From the NCBI RefSeq assembly GCF_035222485.1, contig NC_085920.1, forward strand, positions 6,386,001 through 6,450,000: a stretch of DNA of 64,000 nucleotides, given 5' to 3'. Source of the stretch: Podospora pseudoanserina (lineage: Eukaryota > Ascomycota > Sordariomycetes > Sordariales > Podosporaceae). Below are positions 35,223 to 45,991 of this stretch, in pieces; positions within the stretch are counted from its first letter, which is position 1; each line of letters opens with the position of its first letter. Below the pieces are notes generated by a model. It saw only the letters and a list, made by a program, of their open reading frames with translations, made no database searches and was not told the DNA's origin. The position numbers were made by a program, and so were the translations under genes.

Positions 35223-36581
35223 CTTTTGCTAATGCCAATCGAGAGTTTGCAATGACAACGGGGAGTCGTTCGCGTTCTTTTTTAAAAGGGGAGAAGGGGG
35301 TTTATGTGTCTCGGATAAATCCAGGAGGGGTGAGCTTTCCCGGCATTTATAGAATTTATCATGAGGTCACTATCTCTTTCTCTCCTCAGGTTAACACCCA
35401 AAGCGGAGGAGCACAAAGGTGGACAATTCAATTCAGTGACTTCATTAAAGGTAAACTTCTAAACACTTGATTCGCTCAAACCCCATGAACCTCACGATTA
35501 CAAAGTATCCATTTCAACTTTGATCGATACACAACATCTTCATGGCCCTCTTCCCCCATCCAAAAATTCCAACAGCCCAGTATTTGGCTTACCGGGCATT
35601 CAGCGCTATATTACAGGGCTTACCTCACAAAAACAGCGGCGCGCAGCTCGCTAGTTGTACTTTTTGCCAGCCAACGAACCACCACTTAAACCACTACCAT
35701 GGTCACATTTCTTTATTTACATCACAACGCCGATAATCAACAATTGTTTTATGCTCTTTTCCTCACCATCACGCACGCGTATGATGAGATTCACAATGAT
35801 GCAACTCAAAACCTACGCTACCTGGCAGAACGATGAGAGCCGGTCAAATATCTTAAAACATAAGCTAATACCAAGTTTGTCGACGTTAAATAAAAGAAAA
35901 CATTTAAAAGCCCGTATTCTTTTGGTCTACCTAGGACGCGGCTGCATAACTACGTTGAACGGTCAATTCCTAGCATCTCCTCAAAATCCCAACTGAACCA
36001 AAGTACCATCTCAAATAGAACAGTAACAAACATTGAAGACCTATTCGAGCTTAAATAGCATCAAAAGATAGACGATTCAAGAAACTCAATAATCCTAACA
36101 ACATTCCTCGCCCCTTCTTCTCGACTTCAACTTCTCCAACATCCCATTGGCTCCCGTTCCCATTACCAAACCCGCCCCCAAGCCGTCAGTTCATCATCCT
36201 CAACTCTTGGCATCTCATTCCGAGTCTAGAATGCGAGAGCGCGGCCCACTACGCCGATCTGGTAAGGCGCACTCTCCCAACCCCTGTTGTCTCCTCGTAA
36301 AGATAGGGATAATACGCCCAAATCCCCTGCTAAATTAACGGGTTCCAGGCAGTTGGTTCGACGTTGTTAATTTCCCATATTTTTGATACATAAAACGAAC
36401 GACCTGCACCGCCCTGTTCTTGCATTGCCACTACCACTCCTCGCATCATCATCTGTCATTCCTTCTTGTCGATCTTTTTGGTGTATTTCATTCTTTTATT
36501 TCCCACCCACAAACATTCCCCCAAATTCAACTACAGTTGCCCAACGCATATTATCAAAAACAACAAAAGACCAAAATCAAA
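35223..36581. other. intergenic, divergent promoter region
   Basis: 1.36 kb between divergent genes. Frames at 35542-35996 are AT-rich chance ORFs. Pyrimidine-rich stretches near 36420-36540 lie just upstream of the GPI-protein start, as often seen at fungal transcription starts. Confidence 0.5.
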
Positions 36582-37325
36582 ATGTTCACCAAAAGCCTCC
36601 TCATCTCCGCCCTCGCCGGCGTCGCCCTCAGCACCCCGGCCCCGGCCATCACTCCTGCGCCCATCTACCAGCGCCAACAACAATCCGACTCCTCCCTCAC
36701 CCTCGAATGCCAAGCCCAGTATGAATCCATGATAGCCCGCGCCCCCAACCCCTCCAACGACTCCCCCGTCATCCAATGGCTCAACTCCGAGGACATCCTC
36801 CGCATCGTCGACTCCGAGGACGTCAACAGCCTGTGCTCCGCCATGTACGGCGACGGTGGCCTCAAGCCCCCCGCCTCCGTCGCGTCCGCCTGGTCCAGCT
36901 ACATGTCCGAGGCAAACGACTACGCGAGCTCCATGGCCGAGCCGGCTTCTAGCTTGAAATCCAAGTGTCCCGCCACGATTGGTGCGGCCATCGCGCTGCT
37001 GGCTATTACCGACGAAAATTCGTGCAAGACGGCGTACGCGGCGTACTCGAATGTCCTTGATGGGACTACGGAGGGTGGCTCCAGCCCGACGACGACGACG
37101 GGTCCGGCGAGGACCACGACGTTGAGCCCTGTGCCGACGGTGACGACTGGCCCGAACCCCGAGGATGAGGATGAGGGGGGAAATGAGAATGAGAATGTGG
37201 AGGAGGGAGGAAATGCCCAGACGACTAGCACCTCTACGGCCGGCGGTGCTAGGGAGACGGGATTCGTTGTGGCTGCCGCTGCGGCGATGGCGGTGGCGGT
37301 GGCTGGTGGGATGGCTGCTCTCTAG
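36582..37325 (+). CDS. GPI-anchored Ser/Thr-rich cell-surface protein
   Basis: 247 residues, single exon; the ATG at 36582 has context CAAAATG and follows in-frame upstream codons that lack signal character. Signal peptide MFTKSLLISALAGVALS. An N-terminal domain of about 150 residues contains four cysteines (LECQAQYES, NSLCSAMYG, KSKCPATIG, ENSCKTAYA), a common arrangement in small fungal wall proteins. Then a Thr/Pro/Ser-rich stalk (PTTTTGPARTTTLSPVPT), an acidic Glu/Asn/Asp stretch, and a hydrophobic Ala/Val tail (FVVAAAAAMAVAVAGGMAAL) preceded by small residues that would serve as a GPI-attachment site. Expected location: plasma membrane or wall. Strong C bias in third codon positions suggests good expression. 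No enzyme domain is recognised. Confidence 0.8.
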   Translation: MFTKSLLISALAGVALSTPAPAITPAPIYQRQQQSDSSLTLECQAQYESMIARAPNPSNDSPVIQWLNSEDILRIVDSEDVNSLCSAMYGDGGLKPPASVASAWSSYMSEANDYASSMAEPASSLKSKCPATIGAAIALLAITDENSCKTAYAAYSNVLDGTTEGGSSPTTTTGPARTTTLSPVPTVTTGPNPEDEDEGGNENENVEEGGNAQTTSTSTAGGARETGFVVAAAAAMAVAVAGGMAAL

Positions 37326-37973
37326 AGAATGTTAGTGTTTGTAAGATAAACGAGACGATGGTGGAATAATAGAGTCATACCTAATATCAGAGAATTACAC
37401 AACACTCTCCCTCCTCCGCCGCAGGGGCTTCTGAGTCAACCTCAACTGGAGGACCCAACGCTGTAGTCGTCCGATAATACCTAGCCCATGATGGGCTTAT
37501 CACCTCCATGCCGCCTTGCAATCCCCATGTAAGGTTTCTGTCGGTTAAGTTGTATCACTGAGCCCGGTTCATCAACGCACAACTTGAAGGGGAATACGTA
37601 TGATGCCGGGCGAGACATGAATGCAGCGACCAAGTCCCGGTCTAGCATCCTCAGGTGAGTGACGTCGGTCCACCAAGGCGCGGGATTCATCTTGACATCT
37701 TGGCTCCACAAAGAGCTTAGGCCAACCTGGGCTGGTTTATTTGGGTCTGCAGGATTTCTCGGTTTGCCTTTCCGTAGTTAATATCAATCAACACTTTTAT
37801 ACCAACATATAATTCACTTGTACTATTCGCCTAGGTGGGCGAACGCAAATAGGACCCGCCCGGGTCGAGTTCGAGTGAGCAAGCAGGAAATTCAAGCGCG
37901 AGTGAACAGCTAGAAGGTTTGAGCGAGAGTGAACAAGGTACCAGGGAATTTAACTGGTACTAGGAAATTTGTA
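37326..37973. other. intergenic
   Basis: A 76-codon minus-strand frame (37481-37711) has no support. At 37860-37925 a degenerate direct repeat of GAGTGAGC/GAGTGAACAG words occurs. Confidence 0.4.
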
Positions 37974-37983
37974 ATATAAAATC
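37974..37983 (+). promoter_or_regulatory. TATA-like element of the 38116 gene
   Basis: AATATAAAAT lies about 140 bp before the ATG at 38116. A pyrimidine-rich stretch (CCTTCCTCATCTTTTTC) follows. Confidence 0.35.
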
Positions 37984-38115
37984 TTCTGGAGAGTCAATCC
38001 TTCCTCATCTTTTTCGCACACTATCACTCCCGCTTCTAGAGATTCTTTTCACCTCAGTCAACCATCAACTCAACCACTCTGTGAAACCGTCAAAATCCAC
38101 AGCCATTCCCTCAAC

Positions 38116-38393
38116 ATGACTGCGATGTCTTCTTCGAACAATTTTGCAAGCGAATCCGCCCAGAAGACCATTGAAGTCATCTTCAAGAGTGGCGTTGCCA
38201 GCTCTGGCAGCTTTAACGCTGCTTCAAGTCGCACACCTCGTGCCCTTTCTGACATCATTTTCAACCCTAAAACTAGGGGAAAGTCTGCCAATGAGAAGAA
38301 GTACGTGATTATTTAGAGCCCTAATCTACTTACACAATATGTGTCATCAATGCTGACTGGTTGAAATAAAGTGCTGGCGAAAGTAGAGCCTAA
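38116..38393 (+). CDS. small spliced protein, function unknown
   Basis: Exons 38116-38300 and 38372-38393 give 69 codons (68 aa). The 71-bp intron has GTACGT, a branch-like TGCTGAC and an AAG acceptor. The ATG context TCAACATGAC and the upstream TATA-like element support it. The product is Ser/Ala/Lys-rich without cysteines, hydrophobic segments or a signal peptide (core SGSFNAASSRTPRALSDIIF), so it is probably intracellular. Small single-copy proteins like this are hard to verify; it could be a fragment of something larger. No function assigned. Confidence 0.4.
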
Positions 38394-39905
38394 ACGCGAA
38401 TTTAGTGGCGTAGGGCCTTTTTGAGAAAGAAGCAAGACATTTCGACTGGGATCCAATGGGATAATTGGTCGGCAAAAGCGAGAGGATAATGGCTTTGGCG
38501 AAGAGATATCAATGACAGTAGGTCATTGCTTGATGGGTGATACCTTGTGAAAATCAAGCCGTGCGTAGAAGAATACCTATTAAAATGGTATAAAACTACG
38601 CGAGTGATAAAACTGTATGTAGTAAATCCAAGAGAAAGCAAATGAACGTAAGATTGAACCGAGCCTGATTATCTACATTCCATTCTCATACTTCTCATAT
38701 GCTCAAAACCAATCTCGTTGACTTCCACTCCGTCGCAGTACACATAGTCATTACCCCAAGCTTCACAACCCCCACTAGTCAATGCACCTTGGGGTTCCAC
38801 CCGAGCTGGTGCAAATCGCAGTATCACAGTCAGTGATTTTTCCATACACCTCTGACCCTAATGTTACCGTTGGCACAGTACCCCCTATCATGAAAGGTAA
38901 AGCTGTCCACATCGCCGGTCGAGATTCTGCCCGGGGGATTAGACACTCAGTTTTAGTCTGCTTTGAAGCTGGATAGTGCGAAGTACTGGCCTCATCAGTC
39001 ATTGGTGTGCTACCCTCGCCTCAAATGTCGAGGCGAAGCAATTTTGAGGCATTAGGGCCGCAATGATTGCTCCGTAAAGGATAGTACCCCAATCGCATCG
39101 GACAAGACGTTGAGGCTCAAAGCTCTTGCCATATCCATTTGACTGGGCATTTCTGTCAGTCCCTGCCTACCTTAGGTTAAGCTTCCCTCGAAAGAGAAGG
39201 CAGACATTGTTGGCCTTTAATCCTCTGGTTACTGACTCGCTCTGTGTACGATGCTGCCAGTGCCAACTGGTTGGTCATCGGACCATTGGAAACACTGCCA
39301 GCTTCCAGCTGGGAATCATGCAGTTGCACAACAGTGCGCTGCTCTCCGCATATGAGACCGGAGGAAGGGTCCGTGGTAGGCTTTTGTCATTTATCCCAGT
39401 GTCAGTTCGCACCCCAATGAGTTTAACACTTGTGATAGCTCCGTTGGAGTAAATGCTAATTATTGATATTATAGATCGCAGATCATTGAGTTTCTTGGCG
39501 GGATGTTCATGATAAAAAGGCCCATTTGCAGACCTCCCTGTTCAGCGACCTTGTTATCCACCCGAAACACACCCCCTGACATCTTCACCTTAGCACATTT
39601 GCTTCCTTTCACAATCATAAATGCGGCGAGACGGCTAATGACAGCTTCTTCAAGGCATTTCCTCCATTGGCTATCTATCTGCACAAGCAGACAAATCTCT
39701 CCAGCTTGCGCATGTGGGGGTGAGGCCTACTGCAGAATGCTTGGAGGCCCAATAGGAAGGTAGTCGGGCGTTTGTATCTTCCAATATGTGTTTTTCACCA
39801 ACACTGCGATCACTTCCTCCATTCTAACTCTCCACTCATCTCCTCTGCTCCAGAGCCCTTCGCCGGTTTCAAACACCTCTTTCACTTAGGAGACTGGAGC
39901 TCAAC
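38394..39905. other. intergenic with a possible secreted-protein relic on the minus strand
   Basis: On the minus strand about 39000-38670 a frame carrying LGSEVYGKITDCDTAICTSS continues, one frame over, into GGCEAWGNDYVYCDGVEVNE and a stop. This looks like a small cysteine-containing protein with a shifted frame, but no start or leader is clear. ORFs at 39126-39452 and 39469-39763 show nothing recognisable. The last 120 bp are the 5' flank of the big fusion gene. Confidence 0.3.
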
Positions 39906-42900
39906 ATGGCAACTCTCGATACCCTCAAAAAGGCCCTCGTGAAGAAGGCAGCGGTGACCACCACGGCAAAGCAGTCATTGTCCGACGAGCAATACAGTGC
40001 CGGTTTTGACTTTTTCTTGAAGGATCCGGCATGGAAGACTTATCAGGACTTCATCATACCTCAGCTATCGCAGCTTTTGAGTCCGCTCTTCCAATCCCGC
40101 CTTCGCATATCTGTGCTGGAAATTGGACCTGGCCCAAAGAGCGTGCTTGGACACTTGCCCGACGACCAAAGACAAAAGATCACAAAATACGATGCTTTTG
40201 AGCCGAATAAGCTGTTTGCTTCTAGATTGGAAGAATGGCTTCGATTCAAACCCTTCCCAAATCTGGAACACGCCGCCAGCGTCGACCGTTCTGCTTTCAC
40301 TTCGCGTGTCGATGTGTACAAGACTCCCGGTTCCCAGGAGCAAAGATTCGATGTCATCCTCTTCTGCCACAGCATGTACGGCATGAAGCGGAAACATGAG
40401 TTCATCAACAAAGCCGTGAACATGCTTCCTGACCGGCCGGGAGGTGGGATGGTTGTGGTGTTTCATCGTGACAGCCTTCAAATCGAAAATATGGCCGCTG
40501 ATCGAACCTTGACCTTCCCCACAGGTGTGGTAAGCGTGCCAGACACCGACGATGATCTCGACTCTTTTGCACAATTCATCGCTGCGTCAGCTTCACATGA
40601 TGATTCCCTTCGAGCTTCCTGGCGAGAAGTTTGTCGTGGGCTGGGACTTCGCGACACTGTACACTCAGGAAGGATATCTTTCAGCACACCTGAAATCATG
40701 ACCGTCTTCACTCGAGATCTGGGCTATAGCGGGTACTTGACGCTAGTGCAGGAGATGAGGGCAGTGAAGAACAGACAGGCTGGCCGACGCCATCCCAGGG
40801 GAATTAAACAGCCTAAGAATATCGAATCTATTCAACAATGCGTGAATTGGGCACTCAAGAAGAGGACGGGTTTGACTGTTTTGGGTGGCGGTCATAGCGG
40901 TCATTGTCTCTGGTATGGCATCACGGCGATTGATATGGGGATCCTGAAGAATGTGTATGTGGTCACAGCTGGGAATACCATGTCAAGTTCCCTGATCGTC
41001 GCTGAGTCGGGTTGCAGCACTGGAGATATCATCCGGAGATGTGTTGCAGACGGTCTCACGGTACCTCTTGGGGCGCGACCCAGCGTGGGGGCAGGGCTTT
41101 GGCTACAAGGCGGTATCGGCCATCTGTCTCGGCTCTATGGACTGGCGTGTGATGCAATTGTCGGTGCGGTAGTGGTCAGTGTCGATTCCGGGAAGGTTCT
41201 CAGCGTTGGTCATGTTCCCGATCAGCATCGACCTACCCATGCAGTGCAGGTGGATGGCAAAGATTTGCTATGGGCTATCAAAGGTGCTGGGACCAACTTT
41301 GGCATTGTCGCCAGTGTCACTTTCAAGGCCTGTCCAGCTCCAACATATACTGTGCGGAGCTGGGTCCTTTCATTCAACGACTTGGTTTCAGCCAGGGCCA
41401 AGCTGAGGGAGTTTGACAACCTCTTTGCCAGAACCCTGCCTAGGAGCTGCTCAGCGGACGCCTATCTTTTTTGGAATCAAGACCGGTTGCATCTTGGCGT
41501 AACAATGTTCGAGACCTCCACTGCCACTAGTTGCGTCCCATTGATCGCTTTGACGAGGGCTTACACGATTTTCGGACCGGAGAGAGGCATTCAGACTGTG
41601 GACAGCATGGGTGTGTTCGATACTGAGATGTACATGTCGGAGATGCACGGTGGTCATGGGGGTGGCAAGACGTCCTCTTTCAAGCGATGTTTGTTCTTGA
41701 AGAATATTGGAGAGGATACTATCACCACCATCTTGTTGAAGGCCATTGAAAGCCGGCCTACGCCACTATGCTATCTTCATCTCCTCCAAGGTGGTGGTGC
41801 CATCAACGACGTGCCAGCAGACGCCACCGCGTTTGGGTGCAGAGATTGGGATTTTGCATGTGTGATCACTGGTGTTTGGCCTCGTGATCAAGATGGGAGT
41901 AAGCAGGCTACAGCTGCTGTGTGCTGGGTGTATGAAATTGCTGAGAGATTGCTGCCTCTCAGTACTGGCGCCTATAGTACCGATCTTGGGCCAGACCCCC
42001 GTGATGCAGCTCTGGCAGCCAAAGCCTTTGGGCCAAACCTTCAGCGACTTGCTCGTCTCAAACAGCGATGGGACCCCAACAACGTATTAGCCTATTCCTA
42101 CCCACTCCCGGCACCGCCTAAAGATCCAAAACTCATCGTCCTCGTCACCGGTGAAAGCGGCGCTGGTAAGGACTTTTGTGCTGGAGTCTGGGTCTCTCTC
42201 TTCACCAAGAACAGCATCACGTCGAGTGTCTCAAGCATAAGCGAAGCGACTAAACGCGCATATGCCACAGCCAGTGGTGCTGACTTGAACCGCCTCCTTG
42301 AAGATCGTGACTACAAGGAGCAGCACCGAACGGCATTGACGACGTTCTTCCAAAACCAAGTTAACGAACGGCCTCAACTCCCACGGGAACATTTCCTTGA
42401 GGTGGTGCATGGTGCAGATTCCGATGTATTGTTCATCACGGGCATGAGAGACAAGACGCCTGTAGTGGCATTCTCCCACTTGGTGCCTGGTAGCAAGCTT
42501 TTGGAGGTCAGAATCGAGGCCAGTGAGAAGATTCGACGGGTTCGCCGGGGATTGGAGACGAGCGGTGACACTGATGAGAGAGTTGAGAAGCACACGCCCA
42601 GCATCACGATCTCTAACAATGCAGAAGGGAAGTCTGCTGCGATAGCCGCTTTTAGTAGGCACTTGCTGCCCCTCATGCTTCCATCCCTCCAACGTCTGAG
42701 AGACATAGTCCGCCAGATCACTGACTTTCCAAAGACTGACATCAACTTTCGTCATATCCTTGGAGTCTCCCAGACCCGTGGTGGATTATCGCTCTGCACA
42801 TCTCTTCTACAGACACATTTCACTGGTGGTTGGTCGCAAATCTCGTCGATTGTATGTGTTGAGACTGGTGGTTTCATCTTTGCTTCTGCACTGGCGTTGA

Positions 42901-43268
42901 AAGTGGACGTCCCGCTCGCTCTGGTGCGTGAGAGGGGCAAGCTGCCACCGCCAGTTGTTTCCATGGCCAAGGACGTATCGCATATCTCAGGTATAGCTGG
43001 AAATAAGGAGCCTAATGAGGTCATGATTGAAATGGAGGTCGGTGTCATCCCCAAGGGCGGAAAGGTGGTAGTGGTGGACGATGTGCTCGCTACTGGAAAG
43101 ACACTTTGTGCGGTACTCAAATTATTGATCAAAGCTGGGGTGGAGATGAAGAATATTTCTGTGATGGTTGTGGCCGAGCTTCCGTTTCACAAGGGCAGAG
43201 AGTTGTTGTACAATGAAGGTTTTGGCAGCGTCAGCATTCAGAGTCTACTGGTTTTTGGGGGTGCTTAG
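39906..43268 (+). CDS. four-domain fusion: methyltransferase, FAD-linked (BBE) oxidase, phosphomevalonate-kinase-like, adenine-PRTase-like
   Basis: 1120 residues in one exon, start context CTCAACATGG. Residues 1-290: SAM methyltransferase fold (VLEIGPGP at 70-77, DAFEPN, HSMYGMKRK), histamine-methyltransferase-like. 291-735: FAD-binding oxidoreductase with a BBE C-terminus; GGGHSGH near 326 supplies the usual FAD-linking His, YGLACDAIVGAVV matches the second FAD-attachment region, and RWDPNNVLAYSYPL is the BBE end. About 742-930: P-loop GESGAGKD followed by KRAYATASGADLNRLLEDRD and YKEQHR, the pattern of animal-type phosphomevalonate kinases. About 935-1120: type I PRTase close to APRT, with LALVRERGKLPPPV and the PRPP loop VVVVDDVLATGKTL. 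All key motifs look intact. Probably cytosolic. It may make or tailor a purine- or isoprenoid-like metabolite; the reaction is unknown. The lack of introns is unusual here. Confidence 0.85.
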   Translation: MATLDTLKKALVKKAAVTTTAKQSLSDEQYSAGFDFFLKDPAWKTYQDFIIPQLSQLLSPLFQSRLRISVLEIGPGPKSVLGHLPDDQRQKITKYDAFEPNKLFASRLEEWLRFKPFPNLEHAASVDRSAFTSRVDVYKTPGSQEQRFDVILFCHSMYGMKRKHEFINKAVNMLPDRPGGGMVVVFHRDSLQIENMAADRTLTFPTGVVSVPDTDDDLDSFAQFIAASASHDDSLRASWREVCRGLGLRDTVHSGRISFSTPEIMTVFTRDLGYSGYLTLVQEMRAVKNRQAGRRHPRGIKQPKNIESIQQCVNWALKKRTGLTVLGGGHSGHCLWYGITAIDMGILKNVYVVTAGNTMSSSLIVAESGCSTGDIIRRCVADGLTVPLGARPSVGAGLWLQGGIGHLSRLYGLACDAIVGAVVVSVDSGKVLSVGHVPDQHRPTHAVQVDGKDLLWAIKGAGTNFGIVASVTFKACPAPTYTVRSWVLSFNDLVSARAKLREFDNLFARTLPRSCSADAYLFWNQDRLHLGVTMFETSTATSCVPLIALTRAYTIFGPERGIQTVDSMGVFDTEMYMSEMHGGHGGGKTSSFKRCLFLKNIGEDTITTILLKAIESRPTPLCYLHLLQGGGAINDVPADATAFGCRDWDFACVITGVWPRDQDGSKQATAAVCWVYEIAERLLPLSTGAYSTDLGPDPRDAALAAKAFGPNLQRLARLKQRWDPNNVLAYSYPLPAPPKDPKLIVLVTGESGAGKDFCAGVWVSLFTKNSITSSVSSISEATKRAYATASGADLNRLLEDRDYKEQHRTALTTFFQNQVNERPQLPREHFLEVVHGADSDVLFITGMRDKTPVVAFSHLVPGSKLLEVRIEASEKIRRVRRGLETSGDTDERVEKHTPSITISNNAEGKSAAIAAFSRHLLPLMLPSLQRLRDIVRQITDFPKTDINFRHILGVSQTRGGLSLCTSLLQTHFTGGWSQISSIVCVETGGFIFASALALKVDVPLALVRERGKLPPPVVSMAKDVSHISGIAGNKEPNEVMIEMEVGVIPKGGKVVVVDDVLATGKTLCAVLKLLIKAGVEMKNISVMVVAELPFHKGRELLYNEGFGSVSIQSLLVFGGA

Positions 43269-43394
43269 AGCACAAATAGAAGCATAGCACGCGGGTAAAA
43301 CGATTCATGCTAGGTACTAAACTTGCACATCTTCAGACTATTTAATCGCAAGCCAGAGTCATTCCATCATAAGAGCAAATGCAAATCCACAAAA

Positions 43395-43646
43395 TCAAAT
43401 CCGCCCAATCCCCCCGCGTCCATTCTTCGTATGTCCAAAAGGTCCGCTACCGCCCCTACTATCCTTCCCCTCATCCCAGTGAGTGGGAATGCCGTCGTCA
43501 TCTCCAAGCCAGTCATCACCCCCATCGTCATCACCTCCATTCCCAGGCCAACCAGGGAAGCCACCATTGTCCCCATCATCATCACCGCCATCATCATCCC
43601 CACCAGGATTCCCATCATCACCACCGTCAGATCCAGAGTCGGATAG
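43395..43646 (-). other. 83-codon in-frame extension behind a TGA-CTA stop (putative readthrough)
   Basis: Directly after the lectin stop TGA (43649-43647) the next codon is CTA, and the same frame stays open for 83 codons to a TGA at 43397-43395. The encoded tail is Gly/Asp-rich, with motifs such as GGDDDGGDDDGDNGGFPGW and a less repetitive end with His, Trp and Arg. Established knowledge: TGA CTA is the most readthrough-prone stop context in fungi and animals and is used to make extended isoforms. The GAT/GGT repeats make an open frame more likely by chance, so this is a candidate only. Confidence 0.4.
43500..43640. repeat. imperfect ATC/ACC trinucleotide-rich tract
   Basis: Runs of CATCATCATC, CACC and CCATC units on the plus strand, which read as Asp/Gly codons on the minus strand behind the lectin gene. 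Confidence 0.7.
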
Positions 43647-44782
43647 TCAACTGTTCCCTGCGGTCAAGCAGACACCACCATCGACGTCCCATGCATCAAC
43701 ACCTCCACTCTTGGCAGTCAAAGTCGCAGCGAAGACGTTGATCTCCTGGGTGGTCTCCTTGACCGGCTCGTAATGCAGGAGGTAAAACAAAACGATAACA
43801 TCAGGACTGCCCTTGACAATGATGGAGGCAAGAGAAGACCCCGGGATGGGGTTGTTGGCCAGCACAACCGGCTGCGGCTGGGTCACGGCGCCAGATGCAT
43901 CGACTTTGAGCCGGAAGATCTGGTTTTGGAGGTCGGTCGTGTAGAAAGCCCAGAAGTTGGATTTGTCATCGACGGCGGTAATGGCTGAGTGAGCGGAGAG
44001 GGTGATGGTTTTATCGTTGATGGAGTAGGTTGCGTAGTCTGTGAGCAGGATGTTAGAAGAAATAGGGTATGTACAGAAGCTAACAGAGTCGGGGGTAAAA
44101 GTGGGGACTGACCGTTGGGTCCTTGATCTTGGGAGGAACCAAGTTCGAGTTTGTCATACTGGAAGAAGACGACCGGGTCGTCTGTGTCGGTGGGGTTGTT
44201 GTAGCGGATGACTTCGATTCCTGGCTGAGGGGGCACGGCAGTGAGGGCTGTGCCGACGAGAGGGGGGTCATCCAGGGGCGGGTTGCCAGTCTGCCATTTG
44301 TAGGTAGGGCTGTGGTTGACTAGGACGATGTTGCCTGTGTCCGATGTGTCCTGGTAGTACAAGCAGACGAAGTCGTAGCCTCCGTGGCTGACAAGGCGGA
44401 CAGCGGCGAGCTTGGAGTAAGGGGCGCACTGCCATCTCTGGTCGTAAAGCTCGCCTTCAGCCCATTTGGTTCCGTTGAAGTATATGTCGCGGAGGTAGTT
44501 TTGCTTGTCGACGAAGAAGACGAGGCGTTTGGCGTTGTAGTAAATGGATTTGGAGTTGATGGCAGCGAGGGGAGTGAAGCGCTTGGCGGGAGCGCTGCCG
44601 GACTCTTTGGTGAGGCCTATGCCTGTTTGGTCGCCAGTGACTTCGTAGGTTGCGGGATTGCCAGCGAGCTTTCCCTTGATTTCAACAAGCTCGCCGTTGT
44701 AGGTTTGGGCGTAAGTGAAGATCTCGCCTGCATCGTTGACGCAGGCTGCGAGAGCAGTGTTTGGGAGGAAGTTGAAGGACAT
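43647..44782 (-). CDS. fucose-specific-type lectin (six-bladed propeller)
   Basis: Exons 44782-44113 and 44038-43647 (74-bp intron) give 354 codons (353 aa). The sequence shows the repeated blade pattern of fungal fucose lectins (AAL type): IFTYAQTYNGELVEIKG, YYNAKRLVFFVDKQNYLRD, YFNGTKWAEGEL, KLAAVRLVSHGGYDFVCLYY, VIRYNNPTDTDDPVVFFQYD and FWAFYTTDLQNQIFRL. No signal peptide, as in other fungal lectins of this kind, which are cytosolic or released by unconventional routes. Family knowledge: they bind fucosylated glycans and may act against grazers or in recognition. Start: the only ATG before MSFNFLPN. Stop is TGA followed by CTA, with a long open extension. It is divergent from the tyrosinase gene. 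I place it by pattern, not by alignment. Confidence 0.75.
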
Positions 44783-45991
44783 CTTGATGATTGGGGATTG
44801 GATGGTATGGAAAGATTCTTGACTTGTGATTGATGCTGTTATTTCAGCTGACAGTTCTTGCTGGATTGTGAGTCTTTGTATACTTTTTGACCCACGGCGA
44901 GGAGCTCACTGCCCTCAGTACCTAGTATGGCTGTGTGCTTCATCGATTTCTACGTCTGTCATCCTTTTAGTGTCCCCGTTCTTCAGTGAAGATATCAAAA
45001 CAATGGGTACATGCAAGAGGAGACTTCCCATTGGGCTTTGGGCAACCTGCAGATTCCCCTCAACACATCCCGCAATTTTCCTTCCGTCAAATAGCATCGC
45101 CTCACTACATCTGAGCAGTCTTCGGGCCTCTCGCTCAAGCCTTGGCATTCAGTCACAAGGTCGCAGTATTGCCCTCTGAGATAGGATCAGCCCTCAGAAA
45201 TGAAGCTGAAAACGTCGCCAAATTCCTTCAGATTCACCGAACCCAGCTGAAAATCCCTAAAAGGGAAAGATTCTCGCTTGTAAAGGTTGTGAATAAATGC
45301 ATGCACTAGGAAACAGGGACAAGATCACCACCCGGCAGACATGGCATTGGAGTTGACAATTTTGTCTCAGCTGGCCACAATTGCGAGCATCATGAAATGA
45401 TGCCGTTTTTCATGACCGTCATGTTCTTGGAAGTAACACCGCATATTTGACGAGCCGGAATAAATGTCCTGAAGCACGGGATTGGTGGCTTGTTTCTCGG
45501 CCCGTGTCTACATCCCTTTTGACCCCTCATCATGGTGCATAACCGACGGGCTGGACAGCGGCTGTCCCGTTGTCAGAACTTTGTGTCCAGTAGGTGGTCA
45601 GAACTTTGTGTAGGAGTGGATTGTGGCGCTGCTGAAAGAAGGATGCATGACAACTAGGTCGAGTTCACCGATGGATTCTCGTTGAAGCTTAGTCTCTACA
45701 TGTTGGTGTGTAGAGTGGTTGTGAATACGGTAATGAATGATGGAGACAATCACTGAGGGCGTCTGCTGGCAAGGAGACCTACTTCTGACGCGTAAGCAGT
45801 GAGAACATTTCAGGGGCATAGATATGATACTTACTACCTTGGGAGAAAGAAATACTCGCAGTAGAGACTTGGGGCTTTTGCTATAAGAGGCTGAGTTTTG
45901 ACGCTCTTCCCTCTCCTACAGACTGCAATAGATAAACACATTCGCTGAACATCAAGACTTCTAAATCTGGTTTCTCCACTCATCGATTGCC
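44783..45991. promoter_or_regulatory. divergent spacer between lectin and tyrosinase genes
   Basis: 1.2 kb without a supported ORF, between starts at 44782 (minus) and 45992 (plus). Probably carries both promoters. A short direct repeat, GTCAGAACTTTGTG, occurs at 45573 and 45598. Confidence 0.45.

Noticed and set aside
43323-43773. Plus-strand Ser/Pro- and His-rich ORFs
   Set aside because: Produced by the trinucleotide-rich tract opposite the lectin tail; no leader or start support.
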